NCBI RefSeq assembly: GCF_020831405.1
Contig: NZ_JAJHPU010000023.1
Location: forward strand, 1-59,763
Direction: 5' to 3'
Source of the DNA: Pseudomonas oryzagri
GTDB taxonomy: Bacteria; Pseudomonadota; Gammaproteobacteria; Pseudomonadales; Pseudomonadaceae
Length of the DNA stretch: 59,763 bases
Positions 25,537 to 32,740 of this stretch are shown here, piece by piece. Position 1 is the stretch's first letter, and every line of letters begins with the position of its first letter. The notes below the pieces were generated by a model, which did not search any database, had not been told where the DNA came from, and worked only from the letters and a program-made list of their open reading frames with translations. The position numbers and the translations under genes are program-made.

Positions 25537-25914
25537 AAACGCCCGCTTTAATTTTTGTAAATGCCCGAGAGCGGACGCCAGGGAGAACATGAAAGAAAAT
25601 TTTAGAATGACTATAGCTGCGATGCCCAGCTGTGAAATTTTCTCTTGTACTCCATAGGTTTGAGTTGAAACCAGAATGATGCCGAGGAGGCAGAAAATAG
25701 ACCCATAAAACGCACCGGCGACAGCAGCATTTTTGAGTGGGAAAAGCTTAGACTTGTAACCAGTGACGAAGCCGCCTGCTAACCATGGAAGGTTATAGAT
25801 AGTTTCCAGCACGAATCCTGCAAGGTGGTTGCCCAGGGTAGCCTTGAGGAGCTTAACAATCAGAAGTGCAATTGCCGCTGCGCCTAGCCCAAGTAGTATC
25901 GGGTTACGTTCCAT
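25531..25914 (-). CDS. Hypothetical integral membrane protein, low GC
   Basis: This 127-aa protein has about four hydrophobic segments: LLGLGAAAIALLIVKLLKA, GFVLETIYNLPWLAGGFVTG, AAVAGAFYGSIFCLLGIILV and LGIAAIVILKFSFMFSLASA. The tail is basic (LQKLKRAFL). No family was recognised. It is the first (5'-most) gene of the left cassette-like run, immediately downstream of the ~200-bp repeat copy A, which may contain its promoter. Confidence 0.65.
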   Translation of the reverse strand: MERNPILLGLGAAAIALLIVKLLKATLGNHLAGFVLETIYNLPWLAGGFVTGYKSKLFPLKNAAVAGAFYGSIFCLLGIILVSTQTYGVQEKISQLGIAAIVILKFSFMFSLASALGHLQKLKRAFL

Positions 25915-25920
25915 GTTTTC

Positions 25921-26119
25921 CTCAAGCTATTATTAGGCGCCAAATGGCATATCACACCTTGCCAGGCTTGGTGGCTAAACTGCAGCAGCGACTTCTCGCG
26001 ACCGCTCTGCGCTGCGGCTTCCGGAGAAGCTTGAGGGGTAAAGGATGTGACACACCACAGCACCAACTCCCTTTGCAACCGCTGATCGGGTGCCCTTGAG
26101 CCTACCGCGCCACCCACGG
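25921..26119. repeat. ~200-bp repeat, copy A, at the head of the left cassette-like run
   Basis: It is homologous and co-linear with 28957-29154. Shared exact blocks include CCAAATGG, ACCGCTCTGCGCTGC (26001-26015), CAACTCCCTTTGCA (26064-26077) and GAGCCTACC. It ends next to the first gene of the run. It has no coding content. Its function is unknown; attI-like or promoter roles are possible. Confidence 0.65.
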
Positions 26120-26167
26120 AAAAAACAGATGGGGTGGAGGCATCCACCCGAGAACCCGGTCAATCCC

Positions 26168-26228
26168 TTGTAGGGGCGAATTCATTCGCCAGCATGGCCC
26201 ACCAAGGCGAATGAATTCGCCCCTACAA
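26168..26228. repeat. REP-like inverted repeat, copy 4
   Basis: TTGTAGGGGCGAATTCATTC and its complement flank a short loop. It lies between repeat A and the AraC fragment. Confidence 0.85.
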
Positions 26229-26243
26229 ACCGGAAAATCGGCT

Positions 26244-26566
26244 TTATGCGCCTGCCTGGGCAACCTGGCTGGCAACGCGCCTGAGTTCCTCGATATCCCG
26301 CTTGGGCGATGCGCCGAACATTCGGCCGTACTCGCGGCTGAACTGGGAGGGGCTCTCGTAGCCGACGGCGAAGGCGGCCGAGCTCGATACGTCCTGGTTC
26401 TCCGACAGCATCAGCCGGCGCGCCCCGCCCAGGCGCAGCCACTTCTGGTACTGCAGCGGGCTCATCGCGGTGATCTGCTTGAAGTACTGGTGGAAGGTCG
26501 AGGGGCTCATCTTCACCGAGGCGGCCAGCTTCTCTACGCGCAAAGTCTGCCGGTGATGGCGGCGCC
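26244..26566 (-). pseudogene. AraC-family regulator, C-terminal fragment
   Basis: The frame encodes only the two helix-turn-helix motifs of an AraC/XylS protein: [20 protein letters not shown] and [20 protein letters not shown], ending at a normal C-terminus. The sensor domain is absent. Homology can be read upstream to about 26560 ([15 protein letters not shown]), where it abuts a plus-strand MFS fragment. A 99-aa product from a TTG at 26540 is possible but has no clear ribosome-binding site. This is probably a deletion remnant of a divergent AraC/MFS pair. Confidence 0.7.
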
Positions 26567-26730
26567 GTGGGCTCCACGGCGCTTTGCGTGGCGATGCTGA
26601 TCGCCTCCGAATTCCTGCCGGTCAGCCTGCTGACCCCGATTGCCGCCGACCTGCAGGCCACCCAGGGATCGGCCGGGCAGGCCATCTCGATGCCCGGTTT
26701 GTTCTCGGTGCTCTGGCTCTTGCAGCGCTG
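26567..26730 (+). pseudogene. MFS (DHA1) transporter, N-terminal fragment
   Basis: The frame reads [52 protein letters not shown]1, loop and start of TM2 of an arabinose/purine-efflux-type MFS protein. Homology stops near 26730. The true start is missing, and the fragment directly abuts the AraC fragment on the other strand. It is a relic. Confidence 0.6.
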
Positions 26731-26805
26731 GTCACAGGGGATGGCAGCCGGATCAGGCGGGAGGTGCGGGGGTGAGATGAAGGCCGGCGACCGGAAGGCC
26801 TTTAC

Positions 26806-27261
26806 TCACCCACTTATGGGGAATAAGCCCGCACCGACGAGGCTCTTGGAGAGGAAAGCCGCAGAAGCCGGACAAAGGCCCGTGAACTGCGGCGTGGCTT
26901 TGATGGCGGTCGGCGCGGTGCTGCGAGATGCCTGCCGGTAACCCAGCTTCGCAAAGAACCGCTCTGCCGTCGTGGTGAGAAGAAACAACTCCTCAACTCC
27001 CCGGGCGACCGCAAAGGATTCGGCGTAAGCAACCAGTTCCGCACAGAGACAGCGACCACGGAAGGCAGGGGCAACCGCCAGCGAACGTAGCAACCCAACC
27101 GGCGAATGGATTTCCAGACCGATAACGGCCACCAAGGCCCCATTATCCCGGACACCGAAGAACTGAGGCGGTGACGAAGATGAGATGTCTTCTACGGGCA
27201 ATTTACACTGGGACAGGAGGGCGATTACGTCCGGGATCGATAGTTCAGGAGTGATAGGCAT
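26806..27261 (-). CDS. GNAT acetyltransferase, ArsN-like
   Basis: From the ATG at 27261 the protein is 151 aa: MPITPELSIPDVIALLSQCK, LPVEDISSSSPPQFFGVRDN, VGLLRSLAVAPAFRGRCLCA (acetyl-CoA loop; the usual RGxGxG reads RGRCLC), VEELFLLTTTAERFFAKLGY and a C-terminal CPASAAFLSKSL. This pattern fits the ArsN2/phosphinothricin-acetyltransferase-like group found in arsenic-resistance operons and integron cassettes. No arsenic genes are present here. An attC-like site lies just upstream of the start. Confidence 0.75.
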   Translation of the reverse strand: MPITPELSIPDVIALLSQCKLPVEDISSSSPPQFFGVRDNGALVAVIGLEIHSPVGLLRSLAVAPAFRGRCLCAELVAYAESFAVARGVEELFLLTTTAERFFAKLGYRQASRSTAPTAIKATPQFTGLCPASAAFLSKSLVGAGLFPISG

Positions 27262-27269
27262 CTTATGCG

Positions 27270-27330
27270 GGCTACCGTTTGAGTTGAGCCGGTCGCTGAG
27301 CGCGAGCGGGCGCGAGCGATTGGGTTGGAC
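27270..27330 (-). repeat. attC-like recombination site (weak)
   Basis: On the minus strand GTCCAAC (27330-27324) is a perfect left core and GGTAGCC (27276-27270) a one-mismatch right core. The inner arms are GC-rich repeats of CGCTCGCGC. About 61 bp. Confidence 0.4.
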
Positions 27331-27480
27331 ATTGTTCTCAAGCGCACGAACACACGCCTCGTCGTCGAAACCGTGCAGCACGGCGCTCAGCAGATAGACA
27401 TCCTTCGGGCCGCGCGGTGGCGGCAGCGCGTCGAAGACATTCGCCGCCTCGAAGCGCATTCGCGTCAGACAGGCGCTCTC
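27331..27480 (-). pseudogene. O-methyltransferase fragment
   Basis: About 45 codons encode MRFEAANVFDALPPPRGPKD and VYLLSAVLHGFDDEACVRAL, the post-Rossmann segment of an acetylserotonin-type O-methyltransferase (compare the VLHDWxDE pattern). Neither end of the domain is present. The frame runs straight into the attC-like core GTCCAAC and, formally, on into the GNAT gene. It is probably a truncated gene. Confidence 0.5.
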
Positions 27481-27509
27481 GCCGCGCCCGAATTTTTAGC
27501 CGCCCCATG

Positions 27510-27926
27510 TTATTCGCACGGCAACGTCCTTGGCTGGGAAATATTACTGACGGCCTGAAGAATGGCGGTATCGAAGCCATCTCCCTCCCCAGCATGGGGC
27601 GTGTATTTCGTGACTTGCACAGCAGCTTCGCCCCTATAGCCACAGCTGCCTTCTTTCGCTTCTCGAGGAATATCCAATAGTTTCTTGGACTCCATATCGT
27701 TCGTGAAGCAGAACCAGGCCAAGCGCTTATCGGTTTGTGCGCGCGGCAGTAATTGGGCGGACTCAGCGGACGGATAGAAACATACCAGCCCGCCAAGCAT
27801 TTCGAGGCTTGTCGGATCGGTGCGATATTCAAAGCGCCCAGACAATGCAAGGCCTGAATCGGCCATGCATTCTCCGGCAAACAAGAGGGCGGTAAGGACT
27901 GCAGAGACGGTGGCGCGCATATTCAT
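27510..27926 (-). CDS. Hypothetical secreted protein
   Basis: From the ATG at 27926 the protein is 138 aa with a signal peptide (MNMRATVSAVLTALLFAGEC, cleavage near CMA-DS). The mature part contains RFEYRTDPTSLEMLGGLVCF, WFCFTNDMESKKLLDIPREA and GEAAVQVTKYTPHAGEGDGF, with several Cys suggesting a periplasmic, disulfide-bonded protein. No family was recognised. The attC-like site at 27930-27989 lies 3 bp upstream of the start, as in gene cassettes. Confidence 0.68.
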   Translation of the reverse strand: MNMRATVSAVLTALLFAGECMADSGLALSGRFEYRTDPTSLEMLGGLVCFYPSAESAQLLPRAQTDKRLAWFCFTNDMESKKLLDIPREAKEGSCGYRGEAAVQVTKYTPHAGEGDGFDTAILQAVSNISQPRTLPCE

Positions 27927-27929
27927 AGG

Positions 27930-27989
27930 GGCTAACGCTCGATATTGACTGGCGTCCCGTGAGCGAAGCCCGTGGGACATCCGGTGGAT
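27930..27989 (-). repeat. attC-like recombination site
   Basis: On the minus strand ATCCACC...GCGTTAGCC flanks a strong stem GTCCCACGGGC/GCTCACGGGAC. The right core GTTAGCC (27936-27930) has one mismatch to GTTRRRY. 60 bp, a common attC length. Confidence 0.55.
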
Positions 27990-27996
27990 GGAAGGG

Positions 27997-28455
27997 TCAG
28001 GCGAGATGGGGCACGGCGCTCCACACGACCGCATGCGGCTTCACCGAGGCGCACACTGGACCGCCATCGTCCATCGTGCCAAGGACGCGGGCCTCGATGA
28101 CTCCCTCAGCGGTAGAGAGCGCGGACTCGATGACTTGAAGGGGAATGGCGGCCAGCTTCAGCTTGGCTCGGCGCGTCCAGGGTGAGTCCGCCTGTCCTGC
28201 AAGGGTGCCGGAGTTGATGTAAACGAAGCGGTCCGAGGAGGGGCCTTGCGCAAACTCCCCCACGAAGTTGACTGAGCCGTCCGGCAGCGGCGAACCCAGG
28301 CGAAGCGAGAACTCGAACTGAATGATCTCTCGCTGATTCGCCAACGGCTCAAGCAGGTCCGACCTGCCGCGTTGCACTGCGAATCGAACACCGGAGGGTG
28401 GGTCCACTACAAGGATCCGCATTCGCACCGACTGCGTGGGTTTGGATTTGCTCAT
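27997..28455 (-). CDS. DUF5990 family protein
   Basis: This 152-aa protein contains MRILVVDPPSGVRFAVQRGR, EIIQFEFSLRLGSPLPDGSV, NFVGEFAQGPSSDRFVYINS and GTLAGQADSPWTRRAKLKLA, the arrangement I recall for DUF5990, a family of unknown function that often has an FxQGP..RFVYI motif. It is soluble and beta-rich. Its stop lies 8 bp from one attC-like site and its start 15 bp from another, consistent with a cassette. Confidence 0.72.
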   Translation of the reverse strand: MSKSKPTQSVRMRILVVDPPSGVRFAVQRGRSDLLEPLANQREIIQFEFSLRLGSPLPDGSVNFVGEFAQGPSSDRFVYINSGTLAGQADSPWTRRAKLKLAAIPLQVIESALSTAEGVIEARVLGTMDDGGPVCASVKPHAVVWSAVPHLA

Positions 28456-28469
28456 GGCGAGAACCTCTT

Positions 28470-28544
28470 GCCTAACGCTTGGTTAAGGGCTGCAGAACGC
28501 AGTCCCGAGCTGGCGAAGCGAGTGGCTTGAGCCAGTTTTTAGAG
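28470..28544 (-). repeat. attC-like recombination site (best of the set)
   Basis: On the minus strand CTCTAAAAACTGGCTCAAGC ... GCCCTTAACCAAGCGTTAGG. The right core GTTAGGC (28476-28470) is perfect, and the L boxes GGCTCAAG and CTTAACC are complementary with one extra base, the classic unpaired base. 75 bp. Confidence 0.65.
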
Positions 28545-28578
28545 GGAATTTGTATAGTGGCAAGCACTGCATAACAGT

Positions 28579-28944
28579 TCAGTAGCCATATTGGTTCATA
28601 TCTTCCGTAAAGGATTTCGCCAGCCGGTTACGGCAGTCAGACTCATTTGCGCTTTCCCACTCACCACCATACGTTTCACTCATTGAAAGGCAGAATGTGC
28701 GCCTGAACTCTTCCCAGTGTACCTTTGCCTCCTGCAAGTTCTTAAGGGCTTCTGTGCCGTCTTGGCCAGGTTCCTGCTCAGCCTCCTTAAGCAATTGAGC
28801 AAACCTTGCGCTCATGGTGTGCTCATCCTTTCCCCAGCGCTCAATACTGCTCTCGGCATATTCCGCTTGCGATAAAGCAAAAACCGAACCAGAGGCAAGC
28901 ATTATAAGTGCAGTTATTATTTTTTCTTTGCAAGCCCATGCCAT
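28579..28944 (-). CDS. LprI-like (DUF1311) periplasmic protein
   Basis: From the ATG at 28944 the protein is 121 aa with a signal peptide (ACKEKIITALIMLASGSVFA). The mature part has KWHEEF-type pattern VHWEEFRRTFCLSMSETYGG followed by ANESDCRNRLAKSFTEDMNQ, the Trp/Cys spacing of the lysozyme-inhibitor LprI-N/DUF1311 domain. Function in this host is unknown. GC is low. It is the first gene of the right cassette-like run, next to repeat copy B. Confidence 0.72.
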   Translation of the reverse strand: MAWACKEKIITALIMLASGSVFALSQAEYAESSIERWGKDEHTMSARFAQLLKEAEQEPGQDGTEALKNLQEAKVHWEEFRRTFCLSMSETYGGEWESANESDCRNRLAKSFTEDMNQYGY

Positions 28945-28956
28945 GACCAATAGAGC

Positions 28957-29154
28957 CTCTAACTGTTATTAGACACCAAATGGTGAATAACACCCTGAAC
29001 GGGCGTGGTGGATAAACCGCAGCAGTGTTTTCCCGCTACCGCTCTGCGCTGCAGCTTTCGAGGAGATACAGGAGGGTAGAGAAGGGGATACATCACGGCA
29101 GCAACTCCCTTTGCACAAGCCGTTCGGATGCCCCGAGCCTACCTTGCCATCCAC
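28957..29154. repeat. ~200-bp repeat, copy B, at the head of the right cassette-like run
   Basis: It is co-linear with copy A. It starts with CTCTAAC (28957-28963), which on the minus strand is GTTAGAG, a core-site form, and includes ACCGCTCTGCGCTGC (29038-29052) and CAACTCCCTTTGCA. It borders the terminator of the TauD-like gene. Confidence 0.65.
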
Positions 29155-29190
29155 AAATAAAACAACCGGGACGCTCGTCGCAGTCCCGGT
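29154..29190 (-). terminator. Terminator of the TauD-like/aldolase operon
   Basis: On the minus strand ACCGGGAC (29190-29183) pairs with GTCCCGGT (29172-29165), followed by TGTTTTATTT. Confidence 0.8.
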
Positions 29191-29221
29191 CGTTTTCAGC
29201 CATCAAGCCATGCGCGGCGAT

Positions 29222-30148
29222 TTATTCCCTACTCAACACCCGACCCAGCATCCGATCCCCCTCGATGGTGGTGCGGTTGATCACCCGGCGTACGCCCGGT
29301 TTGGTGCCGGTGGTGCAGTGCATGGCGCGCCAGTTGTCCCAGAGGACCATGTCGCCCTGGCGCCACTGGTGGAAGTAGTGGAATTCCGGCTTGCGGGTAT
29401 GCGCCACCAGGCGTTCGAGCAGTTCGATGGCTTCGTCGTTGCACAGACCGAAGCGCTGCGGGGTGATGATGCGGTCGAGGAACTGCTCGACCACGCCGAG
29501 CACCTTGCGGCCGCTGACCGGATGGGTGAGCACCGCCGGGTAGACCGCATCGGCGAAGTCCGGGAAGCCGATATCCGCGGGCTTCTTCGGTAGGCCGGGG
29601 CCCGGCACGTAGCCGTCCAGGTCGACGTAGCGCATATGGCGGCGCTGCATGCTGAACGAGTAGGCCACCTCCAGCTTCTCCAGCAGCGTCTTGGTCTGGT
29701 CGTCGAGGGCGTCGTAGGCCTTGGCCAGGTCGCCGAAGCCGGTCATGCCGTCTTCGCGGGCGACTTCCACGGCGGTCAGCACGGCGCCGTGGTTGGGGCG
29801 GCCGGTGTAGTGCAGGTCGATGTGCCAGTCGAGCCGGCCGACGATCTCCTCGCCGTGGTAGAAGGCGGTGGTGAACCTGTCCTTGGCGCCGCTGTTCTCC
29901 AGCACGAAGAGTTCCGGGTACTCATCCGAGGTGGTGACCTTGAGCGGGTGCATCTCCAGCTTGCCGAACAGGCAGCTGAAGCGGATCTGGCTCTCCGGGG
30001 TGATCTGCTGGTCGCGGAACAGCAGGATAGCGTGCTCGTACCACAGCGCCTTCAGCTCGGCCTGCAGCGCCTCGCTGTAGGGGCCGTTGATGTCGAAGCC
30101 GGAGACTTCGACGCCGACGTTGTTCAGGGGGGTGACGATGAGGCCCAT
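29222..30148 (-). CDS. TauD/TfdA-family 2-oxoglutarate-dependent dioxygenase
   Basis: This 308-aa protein has the Fe(II) motif His109-x-Asp111 in LDWHIDLHY, the distal His277 in WDNWRAMHCTTG and an Arg (287/288) for 2-oxoglutarate. The N-terminus MGLIVTPLNNVGVEVSGFDI is typical. These enzymes hydroxylate unactivated carbons or cleave sulfonates and aryloxyacids. It lies 20 bp downstream of a class II aldolase-like gene in the same operon, next to an AraC gene. Attack on a steroid or side-chain acid is conceivable, but other small acids are equally possible. The start follows GGAGAG. Confidence 0.87.
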   Translation of the reverse strand: MGLIVTPLNNVGVEVSGFDINGPYSEALQAELKALWYEHAILLFRDQQITPESQIRFSCLFGKLEMHPLKVTTSDEYPELFVLENSGAKDRFTTAFYHGEEIVGRLDWHIDLHYTGRPNHGAVLTAVEVAREDGMTGFGDLAKAYDALDDQTKTLLEKLEVAYSFSMQRRHMRYVDLDGYVPGPGLPKKPADIGFPDFADAVYPAVLTHPVSGRKVLGVVEQFLDRIITPQRFGLCNDEAIELLERLVAHTRKPEFHYFHQWRQGDMVLWDNWRAMHCTTGTKPGVRRVINRTTIEGDRMLGRVLSRE

Positions 30149-30168
30149 GGTTGCTCTCCTTATTGTCG

Positions 30169-30939
30169 TTATTCGAGGACGGACGGGTCGTTGCGCAGTT
30201 CGCGGCGGGCCATCGCTTCCCAGAGGAAGGGGAAGCCGTTGGCGTCGGCCATCGCCAGGCGTTCGACCACCTCGTCGGCCAGCGGGCGACCGCCGCCGGC
30301 CAGCTTGACCTCGTAGGCGCGGCGGCAGCGCCATTCCAGGGTTACCACCCGCAGGTGGGCCTGACGCAGGTCGCGGCCGACCACCAACGCGCCATGGTTG
30401 GCCAAGAGCGCCCACTTGGCATCGCCCAGCGCCTCGGCGGCGGACAGGCTGACCTGCTGCTTCTCGAAGGTGCCGGCGTAGTCGTCGTACAGCGGCAGCT
30501 CGACGCCGCAGTAGGCACCGGACTGATCAAAGACCGGCGGCACCTGCTGCAGGTCGGCCCAGATGCCGCTCCACCGGGCGTGGTTGTGGATCACCACGTT
30601 GGCGTCGGGACGCAGCTCGTGCAGCTGCAGGTGCAGTCCGAGCGCCGGGGTGACGTTCCAGTCGCTGTCGAGGACCTTGCCGTGGCGGTCGAGGGTGACG
30701 ATGTCGCTGGCGCGCAGCTCGTCCCAGGCCAGCTCCCAGGGGTTGGTGAGGATCGTGCCGTCGCTCTGGCGCACGGTGATATGCCCGGCGATATGGTCGT
30801 CCCAGCCCTCGCGCCTGAGCATCCGGCACATCAGCGCGACCTGCGCCTTGGCGCTCAGTTCGGGCAGCAGCGGGCGGGCGCCGGGGTTGGGGGCGAACTT
30901 CTCGAGCAGTTGGGCGTTGATGCCCTCGGTTCTTTGCAT
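30169..30939 (-). CDS. Class II aldolase/adducin-family protein
   Basis: This 256-aa protein has the zinc-binding pair in VVIHNHARW (His118, His120) and a third His in LLANHGALVVG near residue 185. GHITVRQSDGTILTNPWELA is the phosphate/substrate loop of the family. Members include fuculose-phosphate aldolase and many decarboxylase/aldolase relatives of unknown substrate. The ATG at 30939 has no strong ribosome-binding site. It is cotranscribed with the TauD-like dioxygenase, so the pair may hydroxylate then cleave a common substrate (inference). Confidence 0.85.
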   Translation of the reverse strand: MQRTEGINAQLLEKFAPNPGARPLLPELSAKAQVALMCRMLRREGWDDHIAGHITVRQSDGTILTNPWELAWDELRASDIVTLDRHGKVLDSDWNVTPALGLHLQLHELRPDANVVIHNHARWSGIWADLQQVPPVFDQSGAYCGVELPLYDDYAGTFEKQQVSLSAAEALGDAKWALLANHGALVVGRDLRQAHLRVVTLEWRCRRAYEVKLAGGGRPLADEVVERLAMADANGFPFLWEAMARRELRNDPSVLE

Positions 30940-31098
30940 GGCGGTGCTCCGGTGGTGGCGGGGTGGCTCTTGTCGTGGGATCGATGCTAGAGCCGGGGGC
31001 CGGTGCGGGCATTGCCGATGCGGTCAGTTCGATGGCCGATCAGGCCATCCTGGGGGGCAGGGCGGGCCAGTCGCCGCGCGGGGTCTGGTCACAGTCCC

Positions 31099-31194
31099 TG
31101 TAGGGGCGAATTTATTCGCCAAGGGGTGCGAAGCAGCCCCCGAATCGTCAATGGCAGACCTCTGGTCTGCTTGGCGAATAAATTCGCCCCTACA
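31099..31194. repeat. REP-like inverted repeat, copy 5
   Basis: TGTAGGGGCGAATTTATTCG and its exact complement at 31175-31194. Both arms carry the AATTTATT variant, showing compensatory change. It lies between the AraC gene and the aldolase-like gene. Confidence 0.88.
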
Positions 31195-31205
31195 CTAACC
31201 GGCGC

Positions 31206-32273
31206 TCAGCCGAGCAGCCGCTCGCGGAAGGCGCTGGGCGAGAGCCCGGTCCACTTCTTGAAGGCGCGGAAGAAGCCCGAGTTGTCGGCGTAGCCGAGCT
31301 GCTGGGCGATGCGGGTGATGCTCTGGGTCGGATCGCTGAGCGCCCGCCGGGCATGGATCTCGCGCACCTGGTCGACCAGTTGCTGGTACTGCCAGCCCTG
31401 GGCGAGCAGCTTGCGGCTCAGGGTGCGCGGGCTGCAGTGCAGGGCGCTGGCCGCCGCGGCCAGGTCCGGCGGCTCGGCCGGGTTGGCGACGATCATCTGC
31501 GACAGCCGCCAGGCCACGTCGCCCTGGTTGCGCTCGATGCTGCGCCGCTCGCACAGGCCGGCGTAGAGGGCGGCGCTCTGCGGGCTGGCGTGGGGCAGGG
31601 GCTGGTCGAGGATGGCGGCGTCGAAGAACAGCTGGATGGTCGGGGCATCGAACTGGATCGGGCAGCCGAACACCGCGCGGTACTGCTCGGCGTGCGCGGG
31701 CGCGGGGAAGTCGCAGCGCAGGCGGGTGACCGGCAGCGGGCGACCCAGCACCCAGCGGGCGGTTGCGACGATGCTGCCCAGCACGTCCTCCACGGCGAGC
31801 AGGCGCAGCGGGCCGAGGTCGTCCTGGACGTGGACCTGGTAGCACCCCTGGCCCTCGATCTCGCTGAACGCGGTGACGATCGAGCGTCCGGAGAAGCGCC
31901 CCGGATAGTTCTGGTAGCGCAGGCCGATCTCGCTCGCCTCGCGCAGCGTGCTGCTGCTCATCATCAGGTAGCCGAGCTGGTCGAGGGTGGCCAGCGAGCG
32001 CTGGATGCCCAGTTGCAGGCCGAGGCCGCCATTGCCGCTCAGTTGCAGCGCATCGAGCAGCAGCGCGCGGTGCAGCTCGGCGCTGATCAGGGTATCGGGC
32101 TGCAGCAGGGCCTTGCCGTCGAGCCGGTGCCGGCGCGCCAGCTGCGCGCTGTCGATGCCCTGGCCCTGCAGGAAGTCGAGCAGCCAGACGATATAGCGGG
32201 AGTCGGTATTGATAGGGGCCTCCGGGTGGTCTGCCTTGGCGGGGTGTCCTGGCGCATGAATTCGCCCCAACAA
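31206..32273 (-). CDS. AraC-family regulator with Arabinose_bd-type sensor domain
   Basis: Up to 355 aa. Residues about 30-205 form the Arabinose_bd-type (PF12625-like) domain, and the C-terminus has two HTH motifs (AAAASALHCSPRTLSRKLLA; ITRIAQQLGYADNSGFFRAF, then KKWTGLSPSAFRERLL). It probably controls the adjacent aldolase/TauD operon. The start is uncertain. The coordinates use a TTG at 32273, but those first 20 codons come partly from a REP-like half element. Homology seems to begin at INTDSRYIVWLLDFL, where GGAGG lies 5 bp before an ATC codon (32213-32211), a possible non-canonical start. Confidence 0.82.
   Translation of the reverse strand: MLGRIHAPGHPAKADHPEAPINTDSRYIVWLLDFLQGQGIDSAQLARRHRLDGKALLQPDTLISAELHRALLLDALQLSGNGGLGLQLGIQRSLATLDQLGYLMMSSSTLREASEIGLRYQNYPGRFSGRSIVTAFSEIEGQGCYQVHVQDDLGPLRLLAVEDVLGSIVATARWVLGRPLPVTRLRCDFPAPAHAEQYRAVFGCPIQFDAPTIQLFFDAAILDQPLPHASPQSAALYAGLCERRSIERNQGDVAWRLSQMIVANPAEPPDLAAAASALHCSPRTLSRKLLAQGWQYQQLVDQVREIHARRALSDPTQSITRIAQQLGYADNSGFFRAFKKWTGLSPSAFRERLLG
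32251..32272. repeat. REP-like element, single arm (copy 6)
   Basis: GGCGCATGAATTCGCCCCAA resembles the right arm of copy 8 (GCGCATGAATTCGCCCC). No partner arm was found within 100 bp. Confidence 0.55.
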
Positions 32274-32740
32274 GCCATTCGAATCCGCGGACGCCCGAAG
32301 CGGGGCCCAGGCGCTCGCGGTGCCGCCGGTGCGGGTGCGCTTGAATAGAGGGCCAAGTGTGCAAGCCGGTCCTGCGGCGGTAATCCTCGAAATGGACTAG
32401 AGCTTCGACCCGCAGGCGGCTGTCCAGACGCTTGAGGAAGGCGCGGCCGATGGCGCGTCTGTGCCGGCAGTCGCGGAGAAAGTCGGGCAGGGCGCGGAAG
32501 GTCCGTGGTCCTCCAGTCCCGCAAACAGCACCTGCGGATCCGCCTATTCGGCGAGCGCCCGGCAGCCGACCTCGCCGGCACCTTTTACTCCTGCTTGCCA
32601 CTCGACTCGGCCACATGGCGTCGCCTGTCGGCGCAGGGCTACGCCACCTCCCTTTGCTTAGTCTCAACGGACGATGAGTCCCTGGCGTGGCCTGCTCAGA
32701 ATCGCTCCAAGTCATGAAACGACCTTTCAGGAGCAGGGGC
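32274..32740. other. Intergenic region upstream of the HsaC-like gene, possible gene relic
   Basis: On the minus strand around 32345-32510 a frame reads FRALPDFLRDCRHRRAIGRA, then FLKRLDSRLRVEALVHFEDY, which looks protein-like, but no family was recognised and no start fits. It may be a relic. The promoter and the dyad for the HsaC-like gene lie at its right end. Confidence 0.35.
32658..32675 (+). promoter_or_regulatory. Putative regulatory dyad, site 3
   Basis: TTAGTC-TCAACG-GACGAT, ending 65 bp before the HsaC-like start. The -10-like CAGAAT lies about 22 bp beyond it. Confidence 0.6.

Noticed and set aside
26182-26685. A 167-codon minus-strand frame over the AraC fragment
   Set aside because: It is out of frame with the evident AraC HTH coding sequence.
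29978-31098. Copy of the common dyad upstream of the aldolase/TauD operon
   Set aside because: No GTC-N6-GACGAT-like sequence was found there, so this operon is probably under the AraC protein rather than the shared regulator.
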